In this document: piece by piece, positions 45,768 to 57,030 of the stretch | Position numbering within the stretch: position 1 is the stretch's first letter | Layout of the letters: every line of letters begins with the position of its first letter | NCBI GenBank assembly: GCA_910589415.1 | Contig: OU342630.1 | Coordinates: 16,649,867-16,713,866 of the forward strand | DNA: 64,000 nt | Source: Malachius bipustulatus | Lineage: Eukaryota > Arthropoda > Insecta > Coleoptera > Melyridae | Direction: 5' to 3' | Made by a program: the position numbers and the translations under genes | The notes under the pieces: generated by a model | The model's database searches: none | What the model saw: only the letters and a program-made list of their open reading frames with translations | Told to the model about the DNA's origin: nothing

Positions 45768-46570
45768 TTTAATTAAAAAGTACTCAAATTATATGCAATC
45801 AACAATAATAGTGGGCTGCGTGTGTGACAGAAGTTTGACGTTAATTGCCAATATTTAAGTTAGGAGTTTGTCTTTTATTTCCATGGCCTACTACTTGCCT
45901 TATTATCGAAAGCGACCGATGCATTTTTAAATGGGGATATATGAATTTTCTTGGTTTGGTATTTTTTTAATAATTTGAGTTAGGAAAAAGATATTAAGAT
46001 GCGGTTTACGCAAGCTTATTGGTTTATCATTTGTCTATTTTCTAGTCTAAAAAAAGTCATATCATCGCATTTAAATTTTTTGAGAAAATCCAATATTTTG
46101 GTTATAATGTCGGATAACGCCCTCTATCGGCGGCCGTGTAGGTCACAACTGTCATTTTCACAAGAAACCTAAAAGCCCAAGAGATGCTCTTTTCAATTAT
46201 ATCAAATTTATCCAAATCATTGAAGCCGTTTCGAAGTTACAGGCATTTGTTTAAAACAACATTCAAACACCCCCCACCACTTTATTTCGAAAGATAGAGA
46301 CAAATTGTTTTTATAAAAAATGTTAGAATTTAAGATAACATTAAAACGCAAATACTTTTTTGTTACATTCATTGGGGAAAATCACAAGAAACATAACTTT
46401 ATGTAATTCAAGATGGTGCAAACACCCTCTGGCAGCCATCTTGGAAACTTGAAAATAATTTCCAGCATTTTCCCTTGCCCACTTAACCTATAAAAATTTT
46501 TACCGTAACTCTCTACGATCATTAGTTTCTGAGATACAGCCGCTTACCTCGCTTATTGGCCCACCCTGTA

Positions 46571-47381
46571 CTGTGAATAAAACGTTTTCCCTCCTACAAG
46601 AGGATCGTCCTTCTAGAAATAGGAACTGTATAACTAGTGAATAAGTTAAAAATGTAGGTAGTGTTATAAAAAATTCTTATGTTTTATTAAAGTAAGTGAA
46701 ATACAAATAGAAAATGCAATTTAAAAGTTCTGAACCAGTCTATGACACAGTCCGACTGATTGTGTCAGAGTTCTGTGTTAAAAAACAGACCTAGTGCAGA
46801 CCTAACTACAGCAGTGTAGGAGTTCATTGTGGCACGTTTCTATGATGTTCCTGATTGTTACCTGTCTAAGAAAAGTCTGTAAAACAGAATCACCTTAGAT
46901 TTAATTTAACAGAAGGAGAAATTATCTTCGAATTTGTTCGTCCTATTGTCTTAAGTCTTAAAAAAATTTCCATCCCTTGTATCGGTCTATCCTTATATTC
47001 TTTAAATTGTTTAACCGTATTATTTAACCGAATTATAGCTTGATTAAAACACAACAATAACTAATAATTACTTAAATGCTTTAGCAAACATAAAAAACCA
47101 TTTAGACAAAGCATTCACGTAGCATATTAATTCGTTAAGCTTTGCAGGAATTAAATTTTATTGATGACTACTGCCTAGGTATGTGCATAACGTTATAAAA
47201 TTAGCAAGAGTCAATAACATCACATTCATGTTGTAATTATTCTTTGTTACGAACCACTGAAAGAGCAACGTGTAGTATCATGCTAACCAGAGAACAAGAG
47301 ACGAGCTATTTTACAGTAATACAATTTGTTGACATTAACTGGACTGATTTTAGTTTTGGGTCAGACAAATCATTTCTCGCT
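46571..47381. other. No gene recognised
   Basis: AT-rich spacer between two inverted-repeat transposons. Confidence 0.5.
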
Positions 47382-47744
47382 TTATAGTACAGTCATTTGA
47401 TGTTCAAAAAGAGGGTTACCTGGAAAGTTTTCCGGGAGTTTTGAAAATTGGTGATTTTATAGATTTTGACATGCTCTTTCCGAATTTCTAATTTGCCACC
47501 TCGTATCTTTGCCGCTCTCGCCGCCATATTGGAAAAATGGCGCCCAATAACAGTTTTTTAACAATATCTTCTTTCCGACTCATTTTACAATGAAAGTATT
47601 AATGTAATAAATTAAACTAGAGGAAATTTCCTACAATTTATGTACTAATCTTTTTTTCATAAAATCAATAGTTTCAGCGTACGAGAGCCACAAATCAAGA
47701 TACATCTACACCAACACGTGTATTAACGAAAAATGTGAAAAACT

Positions 47745-48115
47745 GTGTCACAAGATAAATTCCTAGGCAACGATGCAAACAAGAAACGCCTCATTGAAAT
47801 GTTGAAGACAAAATTTGAAGCTGCGAACTTCATGGTCAAGGAAGCCACGGAAGATGCGGATACGCTAATAGTAATCAAATAAACATATTTTTCGTGCACG
47901 CTTTCAGTGGCTGTGATACAGCATCAGCACTCTTTAATCAAGGAAAAATAAAATGTGCTAATGTACTCCGAAAAAATCTAGATTTAAACGAGCTTGTCCA
48001 GGTATTCAAAAACCAAAATGCCAATCCCGAGATCATTGCTGAAGCTGGGGAACGCTTCCTCCTTGCATGGTATGGTAACAGTGGCGTAAAAAGTATGTCG
48101 TTAAACAACTATAGA
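47745..48115 (+). pseudogene. Cargo gene part 1: possible XPG/PIN-like nuclease remnant
   Basis: Two adjoining frames. 47745-47882 reads SQDKFLGNDANKKRLIEMLK and ATEDADTLIVIK. 47884-48115 reads FFVHAFSGCDTASALFNQGK, KNLDLNELVQVFKN and ERFLLAWYGNSGVKSMSLN. The HA.SGCDT.SA block marks a family of uncharacterised insect and other animal proteins. I read ADT-LIV and GCDTASA as echoes of the acidic and helical DNA-clamp motifs of FEN/XPG-type PIN nucleases, which is inference. In such proteins more sequence, with a GED-DLL block, lies between these two segments, and it is deleted here. A foldback splits the gene just after NNYRY at 48117. Confidence 0.55.
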
Positions 48116-48117
48116 TA

Positions 48118-48967
48118 CAGGGTGATTGATTGAAACGCCACATTAGAAAAAATTCGACTTCCAAATGATCTAGGAATCTGAAATTTGGAACTTAGGCAAC
48201 ATACCTAATAACGAGTCAAAATGAAATATTACCAAGATGGTAGAACATTTAAAATGGCGAAAGCAATGGCCATCTTTGTTTTTTTTAAATGGGACACCCT
48301 ATATTTTATTGCATTTTCAGATTGTCTGAGAAAATGTAATAACAATAATGTTTATAGTTGCATTTTAAATTGAGTAGGCTATGAGTTATAAACAAGTGAA
48401 AATCGCAATTTTCCAACTTAAACCCATTTATCACAAAAACGGCCCATAATATCAAAAAACGGCTAACATGTTCCTATCTTGACTTTTTATAAGGCATCCA
48501 ATTATGCAGTTGAAATGTTTATACAAGGTGGTGAAAATTATCAGATTTTTCATCACCCTGCATAAACATTTAAACTATACAGTAGGATACCAGATAAAAA
48601 ATTAAGATAGGGACATGTAAGCCGTTTTCTGATATCTTTAGCCGTTTTCGTGGTAAATGGATTTAAAGTTGGGAAATTGCGATTTTCACTTGTTTATAAC
48701 TCATAGCCTACTCAATTTAAAATGCAACTATAAACAATATTGTTATTACATTTTCTCAGACAATCTGAAAATGCAATAAAATATAGGGTGTCCCATTTAA
48801 AAAAACAAAGATGGCCATTGCTTTCGCCATTTTTAAATGTGCTGCCATCTTGGTAATATTTCATTTTGACTCGTTATTAGGTATGTTGCCTAAGTTCCAA
48901 ATTTCAGATGCCTAGATCATTTGGAAGTCGAATTTTTTCTAATGTGGCGTTTCAATCAATCACCCTG
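48118..48967. mobile_element. CAGGGTGATTGATTG foldback inside the cargo gene, TA TSD
   Basis: The left arm CAGGGTGATTGATTGAAACG pairs with CGTTTCAATCAATCACCCTG, and nearly the whole 850 bp folds back (for example TTCGACTTCCAAATGATCTA and GATGGCCATTGC-type segments). TA lies at 48116-48117 and 48968-48969. It carries the shared CACTTGTTTATAACTCA module in both arms. Non-coding. Confidence 0.9.
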
Positions 48968-48969
48968 TA

Positions 48970-49410
48970 TATATGCTTCACAAAATCAGCATACAAAAAT
49001 AAATTTATTAATATGACATCGCTGCCACCTACAGAAGCAGCAGCACGACAACATTAATTCCGAGCCTATTACCAGGTTCAGCTGCAGTGGAATGGAGTTG
49101 AAAAAAATGCAGGGCTATGGAAATGGAAAAAAAGCAAGAGCCCCCAGCTCCGAAAACCTTGTTAAAATTTATTTCTTGCTTTTGCAAAAAGGGTCGAGGA
49201 GCCTGCTTGGATGCAGATAAGGCTGGATTAAAGTGCTCCGTTATATGCACGAATTGCAATGGTACTTGTGATAATTCGAAAATTCCACTATAAGATGGCG
49301 ATGAAGAAGAAGGAACAGAGACTATTTTCGAGCAAACATATGACGAAATCGAGAAACAAGAGGATTACAATGAAGCTGATGATCCCATAGGCGGATCTAC
49401 ACCTATGTGA
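48970..49410 (+). pseudogene. Cargo gene part 2: LPPT block and CXC-like cysteine cluster
   Basis: After the foldback, frames read SLPPTEAAARQH, a stop, FRAYYQVQ; then from 49117 EPPAPKTLLKFISCFCKKGR and ADKAGLKCSVICTNCNGTCDN, a stop at 49291 and an acidic tail DGDEEEGTETIFEQ. In the uncharacterised HA.SGCDT protein family an LPPT-AA-QH-R-Y-QV block is followed by a Cys-rich cluster (C.CKKGC...C.C-K-GL-C---C--C-G-C-N), resembling the CXC DNA-binding repeat. Here some Cys are lost (GRGACLDADKAG). At least two stops and one frameshift occur. The family text is from general recollection; a profile search would decide. Confidence 0.6.
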
Positions 49411-49869
49411 CATTTCACTCGGTACTGAAGACGATGAACTCGCAAAATCTGGCCGATCAAGGATAGCGAAGCGAAGAAGAATGCGTAAAATTTTGTAATA
49501 GTGCATTACAAGTGGCCTACTACTGTGGATACTATACCAAAAAAACGCGTCACTTACTCATGTAACTTTGCGGCGCTCGTACGCTGAAATTATTGATTTT
49601 ACGGAAAAAAGATAACAACATAAATTGTAGGAAATTTTCTCTAGTTTAATTTATTACATAAATATTTTTATCGTAAAATGAGTCGGAAAGAAGATATTGT
49701 TAAAAAACTGTTATTGGGCGCCATTTTTCCAATATGGCGGCGCGAGCGGCAAAGATACGAGGTGGCAAAGTAGAAATTCGAAAAGAGCACGTCGAAATCT
49801 ATAATATCACCAATTTTCAAAACTCCCGGAAAACTTTCCAGGTAAAACTACCAAATGACTGGACTATTA

Positions 49870-50815
49870 CTTCTAATTCAATTTCACACAGCATATAGGT
49901 ACTACCGTCGATTTATTTCTCGAATTAAAATCGCAATAGCATGAAGAGTTCTCATGATTACCTGTACGTGTGAAAAAAGGCCTGTAGAACTATTAGACAC
50001 CCATTAAAAGATGTTTTAGTTATTAATTTTAAGCCCTCGTGTAAAAGGTTAGGTATCTAGTAGCACTACTATGAGGTTTAAGTTTCGATTTCGTGGCTTT
50101 GTTGAATCTCACAGCTCACATATAATATGGATTATTATGAATAAACTTCGGTAAGTAGTTTTGCTTTAATTAAAATGCGAAAACTCATTGCATATGTTTA
50201 TTCGTACAACCTCTTGTCATCTGTCAATGAAAAATATCCCGATACAAGAAAACGTAAGAATGTAAGATTTGTGTTGTCGTGAGTGGGTCATTGGCGACCT
50301 CCAGACCACGGGTATAATTATTTCACGACCTTAATTGAACCTCTAGGTCCTAGGGGATGGTCACATGATTCAATTTTTTTTTATTGAGTCCCACTATTCA
50401 TCTTCCATTGTCGAATTTTTATTTTTCTGTTGATACTTTCCGTCTCCTAGCCGCACCTCGGTAGCCAACTATACAGACGGCGGACATACTTATTTGGCGA
50501 CCATATAATAGGATTGTTGTCTGGGCCCTAGGGGATGATTCCATGTGTTCATTTTCGATTGACAAACATTCAATTCCTTTTGGCCGATATTTAAATTAAG
50601 GACGAAATTATATTCACAATTTTTAGGTATTTTCTTTGACGCCAGTTGTCGATACTTCAAAGAACATTATTCAGTCAAATTTGTTCGGGTCATGTTAACC
50701 ATAATGTTCCGATTGAGTTAGCGTTCGTTTGAATATTTGCATTATAGTCCGTCTGTTCTTCATTGGTGAGAGATCGTTATATGATGACCCAGCCTTTATA
50801 TAATATAGCCTAATA
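49870..50815. other. No gene recognised
   Basis: AT-rich with a patch of CTAGG-TCCTAGGGGATG-TTCCATG type text repeated loosely at 50340-50365 and 50525-50550. No motif-bearing frame. Confidence 0.45.
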
Positions 50816-50817
50816 TA

Positions 50818-51683
50818 CCGGGTGTCCCAGACTTAATTGACCAGGCCATATCTCATATACAGGTTGAGATAATCGAGCCGAATAAAAGACATATTATTAT
50901 AATTTTTCAAGCTGTATAACATGACAGCATGAAAACAACCCCCACTCCAACATCCCCTAAGTTACAGCCCTCACCCTTAAAAAAATGAATAGCACCCTGT
51001 ATATATTTTTGTAAATTCAAAACCAGTATTCGATTGTCTATTCAGATGATTTTTCAGATTCAAAATTGGTTGAGAAATAACCAAGAAAAAGGTTCATCAA
51101 GGTGGTCATGACTTTTTATCTGAACTTTCTCTGAATGACTTTAGCTGTCAAAATTTATCAATATTTTGGTCATAGTTTTTAATTAGCAGGTCACAGTCAT
51201 CATAAGGTTCATGATAAAGTGCTTTGTCTCTTGTTTTATTTTTTAAAATTTACCAATAATTCAGAATTATTAAATAAATTGTTTGGACTTTAATTATAAT
51301 AATAACTATCACCTGCCTGTTAAAAACTATGACTAAATATTGATCAATTTTGACAGCAAAAGTCATCCAGAGAAAGTTAAAGATAAAAAGTCATGACCAC
51401 CTTGATGAACCTTTTCTTGGTTATTTGTCAACCAATTTTGAATCTGAAAAATCATCTGAATAGACAATCGAATACTGGTTTTGAATATACAAAAATATAT
51501 ACAGGGTGCTATTCATTTTTTCAACGGTGGGGGCTATAACTTAGGGGATGTTGGAGTGGGGGTTGTTTTCATGCTGTCATGTTATACAGCTTGAAAAATT
51601 TTAATAATACGCCTTTTATTCGGCTCGATTATCTCATCCTGTATATGAGATATGGCCTGGTCAATTAAGTCTGGGACACCCGG
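50818..51683. mobile_element. CCGGGTGTCCCAGACTTAA foldback, TA TSD
   Basis: The left arm CCGGGTGTCCCAGACTTAAT pairs with ATTAAGTCTGGGACACCCGG. Pairing spans most of the 866 bp (for example GAGATAATCGAGCCGAATAA and GGTTCATCAAGGTGGTCATG). TA lies at 50816-50817 and 51684-51685. It is related to the CAGGGTG class, with a variant first base pattern. The overlapping frame at 51582-51863 is a by-product. Confidence 0.9.
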
Positions 51684-51835
51684 TATTTTGTATATTGTCT
51701 GATTATTTGTGATTATATACATGTAGGTACGCTGGATTTGGTCTGTTTTGAAACTAATTGCGTATCTGATGAGTTTCAGAGGCAGTATAAAATTAGCTGA
51801 CAATTTCACATAATAACAAGTAGGTAAAGTTTGTC

Positions 51836-52095
51836 CAGCGAGTGTTGTCCGGTGTGATGCCACACTGATCCTGGCTAAGCAATTTCATTTCATGCGATTT
51901 CAATTCATACATTTATTTCCATGTCGAACCAGATGTGGTATCACAGTTCGTCAATTATTTTATCTTATCAACACAATAATTTCTGAACTTACTAAGGGAA
52001 ACAAACTATCAAGACGCGATTTGTACTTCCGTCTCACTCGCGCTCATATTTTTAGAATTGCTCACGCTTTAAACGTTTTTCGGACAATACATCCC
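51836..52095 (-). mobile_element. Diverged reversed fragment of the 0.8-kb MITE family
   Basis: On the minus strand it matches the 3' half of 16013-16815, including GAACCAGATGTGGTATC, TCAAGACGCGA-type and GTCTCACTCGCGCTCAT segments, with many substitutions and small deletions. The open frame 51892-52137 arises from this repeat and is not a gene. Confidence 0.7.
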
Positions 52096-52099
52096 AATT

Positions 52100-52780
52100 C
52101 CCTCGGTCTTTATGTTCAAATTGTGGTGGTCCAATAACGAATATAAAGTGCTGGGACTCTTTCCACATGGTTCGAGTACATAAATTTGAATAATTCAGGC
52201 TCCAAACTTAGAGCTTAGGAGCCAATTTTATTATAATATATACAGCACTTGAATAACATGCAAATCAGCTATGCTACAGGAAATTGTCTGTGCTTCCTGT
52301 CTTATAAAGCAATTGTTTTCATTTAATTATGTACAATACACAACACATACTGTTCTTATCATAGAGGTGTGGGTTTATATTTGAAAATGAAGCAATTGTT
52401 TACATAACAATTAATATCTATGACCATCTCAATGTACCTACTCCTAATCGCGTAGGAGTAGATGAAAATATTTAAAGACGGAGAGGTTAAAGTAAAACGT
52501 TTATGATGCACATAACATGCAGAGATCCTTATTAAAGGCTTTTGATCATAATAATTCAGCAAAACATAGCACCTAGTTGGCCAAGTTTCTGTTCTAATTT
52601 CAATTCGCTCTTCATTTATCAAAAATCAATAACTATAACTATCTTACATCAAAATTATTTCGTTTTCTATTGTATGCTAACTAAGTGAACAAGAGCGAAA
52701 CGACTAAGTGATCCTGTTTTCTGGTTAGGACCGTCGATATGAGGAACACCACCGGAAGTAAATCTATTTGGTGGAGATAA
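52100..52780. other. No gene recognised
   Basis: AT-rich. The frames present have no motif. Confidence 0.45.
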
Positions 52781-52783
52781 GAC

Positions 52784-53280
52784 TTGCAGTTTAGAGAGAC
52801 AGAGAGTGCGAGAAATCGAGAACATTCGTGCATTTCGCTGATCCCATCAAGCAGGAAGATCCAACGAATGCTGCGCGAAGCAATATCCAGCAGCGATGAA
52901 TTCCTCATAAGCAGGAGCAAGCCTTTAGAAGGAGGAAGTATTGGCAGGTCGAGATGGACTTCAACATTTCTGCTGAAAATAAGGACAGTTATCATGGAAG
53001 AAAAATATAAAACTGCTATAAAGCTGCAACTACAGATTCACCTCAAGTTATTGGAGCTATTATTTAAAAAAACATGAGCGATAGGTGGCCGCAGTAGTAA
53101 AAGTCAGTGTTTCCATTGCGGTTATATCGGCCATTGGGAATGTGATTGCAGTGTACAGCTGCGTTTATGAACAGAAACAGAATTTCAGCGAACAAGGGAA
53201 ACTTACAAAAAAGGAATGCAAGGAAGACGGCTATGGCGTTTTAGGAAGATCGACGTGCTCTTCGATGTACTTCTGAAATT
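52784..53280 (+). pseudogene. Retroelement-like fragment with CCHC zinc knuckle
   Basis: Around 53114-53165 the plus strand reads SSKSQCFHCGYIGHWECDCS, an exact C-x2-C-x4-H-x4-C zinc knuckle as found in Gag of LTR elements and in some LINE ORF1s. It follows a basic, Arg/Lys-rich frame at 52784-53077 (KIQRMLREAIS, FLLKIRTVIMEEKYKT) in another frame. No LTRs or pol motifs are adjacent. The knuckle is clear but the parent family is not; a single CCHC in a host protein remnant is an alternative. Confidence 0.4.
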
Positions 53281-54095
53281 CAATACATTAAATTATTTTT
53301 TTCGGGAGACTCAGAATCGTTAACAGATAAAAGAGAGGCGTATTAATTAATAAACTAGATTCAGTAAGACTTCCTTCATTATGAGTGCTCAGCACTGACA
53401 CGAACCCGTAATGCAGTCACGGGGAAACCAGCCCCAGAGACTTGCTAGCAGGAAAATCCTTGGCTAACAACTACTGTTGTTGAACCTTGTAAAAGGCACT
53501 GAACTGTTTACTAGCCAAGGAACGGATAAATACGGAAGGATACAATAAGCCTATATGACATCAGATATCACAAAAACGTCTTCCATATTTAGTTACAAAA
53601 AGCAAACAAACAAGACTCGCGCTTGTAGTAGAGAATATAGTCTTCTGAGAAGGATTCGGAAGAGATATTTTGTGAAGACAATCACATTTAATTTGGTGGT
53701 ACCCAGGAAGAACACGAAAGTCTTGGAAGAAGCTCAGAATGAAACGTTTGGTTCCAATCTGGGATGTGGGTGTTAACATTGACAAGACCATGCAAAGATC
53801 AGGTAACAGTCACGCGGAATGAACTATTACGATGATGTCATGGAGGTGGTGTCGCCGATTTGAAGATGTGCATCCATCAAAGCAGAAAAACAGCATTCTG
53901 GATGCACAAATAATTAATACAACGTACTTGTAGAAAGAAAGTACATAATAAAGTACAGTTTTTTTTTTTTTTTTTTTGAGGTGCATTGTACTTACTAAGC
54001 ATTACTTTCTCACCGAGAAACACTTATAGGCAGACATAAATCCTTATTATCTTCGCTACAGTGACTTTATCCTTCATAGTGGTCACAATGGCACC
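53281..54095. other. No gene recognised
   Basis: Mixed composition. A short frame at 53555-53776 is basic but has no motif. A T17 run ends at 53977, possibly the reversed tail of an older retroelement. Confidence 0.4.
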
Positions 54096-55505
54096 ATGGG
54101 ACGGCTTTTGGATCCAAGGCCTTCGACAGTGTGTGCCACAAGTGCCTCCTTCGGAAACTGGAGAATGTGGAGTTCGTGAATTGCCCCTTTGTTGGTTTAC
54201 CAGCTTCCTACAGGGAAGAACACAGGCGGTTCAGATTACTGGGTGTGATGGCCGACGTTTGCGATCACATTTTGTTACAATCTCCTGTGGGGTGCCACAG
54301 GGTAGTGTTCTCGGTCCAATATTTTTTCTTATCTTCGTTAACGACCTGGACCCCAAAATTACCTCCCCTAATTCACTCTGTGTTAACTATGCTGATGATA
54401 CAACGATTCTTATTAGGATTAAACCAGGCGACCTTCCTAGTCTGATAGATGCCGTTCAACTTCCATTGAAAAGAGAAATTTTATGGCTCAGGGACAATAA
54501 ACTAAAACTCAACTTAGACAAAACTGAGATGATTGATTTTCACTCAAGCCCATCACGTCTTCCCCCGTTACCCTCCGTACCCACCGCGACGGTGCCTTGA
54601 TCGAGCCGAAGGTTGTCGTGAAGTTTTTGGGATTCCACATCGACCAGAATCTAAACTGGTCTGCTCACACAGATCATTTATGCCGTCGCCTTGCTAGTGT
54701 CTGCTTCCTTCTCAGACGCCTTCAGCACACGGTGTCCCTTGAGGTTCTTCTCTATGCTTATTATGGGCATTTGATCAGCCATTTGAACTATGGGCTGGCC
54801 GCTTGGGTGGGTCTGAGAGATCTCACCGAAGGGTTTTTCTTCTTCAAAAGAGAGCGATTAGGATATTGGCTGGCTTGTCAGTGCAGCAGTCATGCAGAGG
54901 CCATTTCAGGCGGCTTGGACTTCTTACCGTGCCTGCTTTGTACGTCTTCTCTGTACTCAAACTGATCCACAAAAATTAGGATAAACTATTACCTTTCCGA
55001 TTCACCAATCACTACAGTAGCAGGTTCAATTTGTTCAAACCTCCTACACACCATCTGTCGTCTTCAGAAAGGACATTCACGTACACATCTATCAAATACC
55101 TGAACCATTTCAAAATAGATCCTGCAACTACTGTTGGGTTCTCAGCGTATAGAGGATATCTCCGGGAGCACCTCACGGAGTTGGAACCATACACCATCCT
55201 GATATACTGTCCTCCCACCCCCCATCCCTAACTGCCGTCTGATATTAAAGTACCTAGAACCCTCAGCCTTGATCCATCCTTATCATAGAGTTGGAACCAT
55301 ACCTCAATAATTGAGATCTGATGTCTTTAGTGTCTCTGCGCGTCTCGACTCTCACTGTTGCCGGTGTTATGTTAACTTGCTTTGCCTTCTTATTTTTTAC
55401 TTTTTTGTCTTTGTGATTGTTTTTTTTTTCATTTCTGTAATAACGCTGTTGTACTAAGCAATGATGTTGTAATTCAAGTACAATAAAGAAATTTGTATTG
55501 TATTA
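54096..55505 (+). mobile_element. Decayed CR1/Jockey-group LINE, 3' half
   Basis: Contains RT from motif A onward, the thumb/C-terminal region and a 3' UTR to about 55505, which ends in AATAAAGAAATTTGTATTG and a TGTATTGTATTATATTGTAATG tail. The 5' end begins within the RT, so it is truncated. It is a different family from the LINE at 2680-4410, judging by sequence and tail. Confidence 0.75.
54107..55240 (+). pseudogene. LINE reverse transcriptase and C-terminal region, frameshifted
   Basis: Landmarks spread over frames: KAFDSVCHKCLLRKLE (motif A Asp, 54117 on), WFTSFLQGRTQAVQI, SCGVPQGSVLGPIFFLIFVN (motif B), VNYADDTTILI (motif C, both Asp present) and LKLNLDKTEMIDF in the frame 54061-54600. 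VKFLGFHIDQNLNWSAH and YGHLISHLNYGLAAW follow in 54597-54965, then another frame with LQKRAIRILAGLS and GLLTVPALYVFSVLKL, and a C-terminal part SSERTFTYTSIKYLNHF (55070-55130). At least three frameshifts occur. The Met at 54061 is not the true start. Confidence 0.8.
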
Positions 55506-56870
55506 TATTGTAATGGAGTGTCCACTTTTTTTCGTCTTGTTGCTTCGGACTTTAAAATGAGTTTGTTTTTAAGAACAGTGTTGTTAATGTAGTAGTTGAT
55601 AAGCAAAATTATCATGAAATTAATTTATGCGTAATGTCTCTTCTAAATGAAAATAATTGAAAAATGGATGCCTTCATCTTAGTTTGAATGTCTTTGCAAT
55701 ATGGCGGGTGGGATGAGCTTAGGCTCTATTGTTACCACTATGATAGATAAAGCGTCTCTGCCTTAGCTACATTTAACCAACTCGATTTTTTTAGTCTGTG
55801 ACTGCATCCGCAACATCAAAGTCACAGTTTTGTAGAGGAGATGACTTTTCGTTTATGAAAAGGAATGAAATTTTAATAGGCACTGTAGCAGGTCTCGTCT
55901 CGGAACTAGATAATATTAGTAATAACTATGGAGGAATAGTGGGGAAGACGCTAACTTTTAGTAATATTTACGTGATAATAATGATTATCACAAAATATTA
56001 CTGAATCAACAAAAATCATTACGTGGATAAATGTGTTATGTTAGTATGTTATGTGTTATTTTAGTAGTCAGAGTTGCTACTAAAACATTAAATGAGGAAC
56101 TTTATGAAAAACTTTAGGTTTAGTTTTATAGAAATTTTCAAATTCCAATTTACTCAACGCCTGCACTTCGTAATTTTATTCCTTTAGTAGTAAAACAATA
56201 ACAGCATTCCATTACAATATAACTTCCGAATTACAAGCTGGATATTTCTGAAAATGCAACAAATAATATCTGTTGCACTACTGTAAAGTCAATGAAAAGT
56301 TATTATCAACTTCCAAAATAGATCTTTATGGCATCCAACTCAAAATATAATAATTAAAAGTAAAAACAAAATTCATATACCATGTGTTTATGAATCGATC
56401 CCGTTTCTATTTTCATCCTGTAGGAAAGCATCTAAAAACATATTAGAACCGTAAATAAACCAGGAATGTACTTCCAGGATTCTGCAATGAAAATCAACTG
56501 TAAGTTATATAATTTATTACAATCTCATAAAACTGTTAAACTCCACGTAGGTAGTTACAATGAAACTACTTTCTAAAGTAGATTATATTGAATTAGATGA
56601 GAGCTCGGATGAGAGATCTAGACAGTTTTTTTCCAATAAAATCTAAAATCTACTTACCGAATTAGTATGTCTTTCCGTTGGAGAGAGTAATAATATGTTA
56701 TGTTATAAAATATAGTAGGAGTTACAGTAAATGACTTATAATTTGTTTTTAGACAAAGTTTGAGATGATCTTCTCCAGATGGCATTCATAATAACTATAA
56801 CATACAGAAACGTTAGTATTTCATAAATTAAATAATTTCGTTGATATTATTTTTCTGGAAAAAAATATCC
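55506..56870. other. No gene recognised
   Basis: AT-rich sequence past the LINE tail. The 68-codon frame at 55798-56004 has no motif. Confidence 0.45.
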
Positions 56871-56874
56871 AAGC

Positions 56875-57030
56875 AATTTTGACTTAGCAAATATTTTCAG
56901 CCTATTTTTAGTTCCTTACGTTATTTGTTTTTCACGCTATGATGTCATCAATTATTACCAAAATAAAATATAAATTTTAAGAACAACCTATATTTTTTGT
57001 ATTGATTTTGGTCGAGATTTTGGTAGTATA
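56875..57030. repeat. Diverged direct repeat, copy 1
   Basis: Shares with 60548-60668 the order TTTTCAGCCTATTTT-AGTTCC, TTATTTTTCA-G-TATGA-GTCATCAATT and a TATTTTT-TATTGATTTTGGT segment. Substitutions and indels are frequent, so it is old. Class unknown. Confidence 0.6.

Larger units (their letters stand above)
43221..46568 (-). mobile_element. IS630/Tc1-mariner-type transposon with long TIRs
   Basis: The left arm CAGGGTGGGCCAATAAGCGA pairs with the right arm TCGCTTATTGGCCCACCCTG. Arms of about 680 bp (43221-44522 without the piggyBac-like insert, against 45885-46568) pair closely. TA lies on both sides (43219-43220 and 46569-46570). The interior carries a near-full-length transposase pseudogene on the minus strand (44612-45767). 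Without its later 0.6-kb insertion the element would be about 2.74 kb. Such long arms are unusual for a mariner relative. Confidence 0.9.
47385..49866 (+). mobile_element. TIR transposon with nuclease-like/CXC cargo gene, TTA TSD candidate
   Basis: The left end TAGTACAGTCATTTG and the right end CAAATGACTGGACTA are inverted, and long subterminal arms (about 47420-47620 and 49640-49850) pair closely through GTTACCTGGAAAGTTTTCC and AAATGGCGCCCAATAACAG. The flanks offer a 3-bp TTA duplication (47382-47384 and 49867-49869). The interior holds the broken gene described separately and a nested foldback. Termini and target site differ from the CAGGGTG elements. A 3-bp TWA duplication recalls PIF/Harbinger, but no Harbinger transposase is seen, so the superfamily is open. 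Confidence 0.75.

Noticed and set aside
51892..52137. 81-codon frame
   Set aside because: It falls within a reversed, decayed copy of the non-coding 0.8-kb MITE; the intact copies do not preserve the frame.
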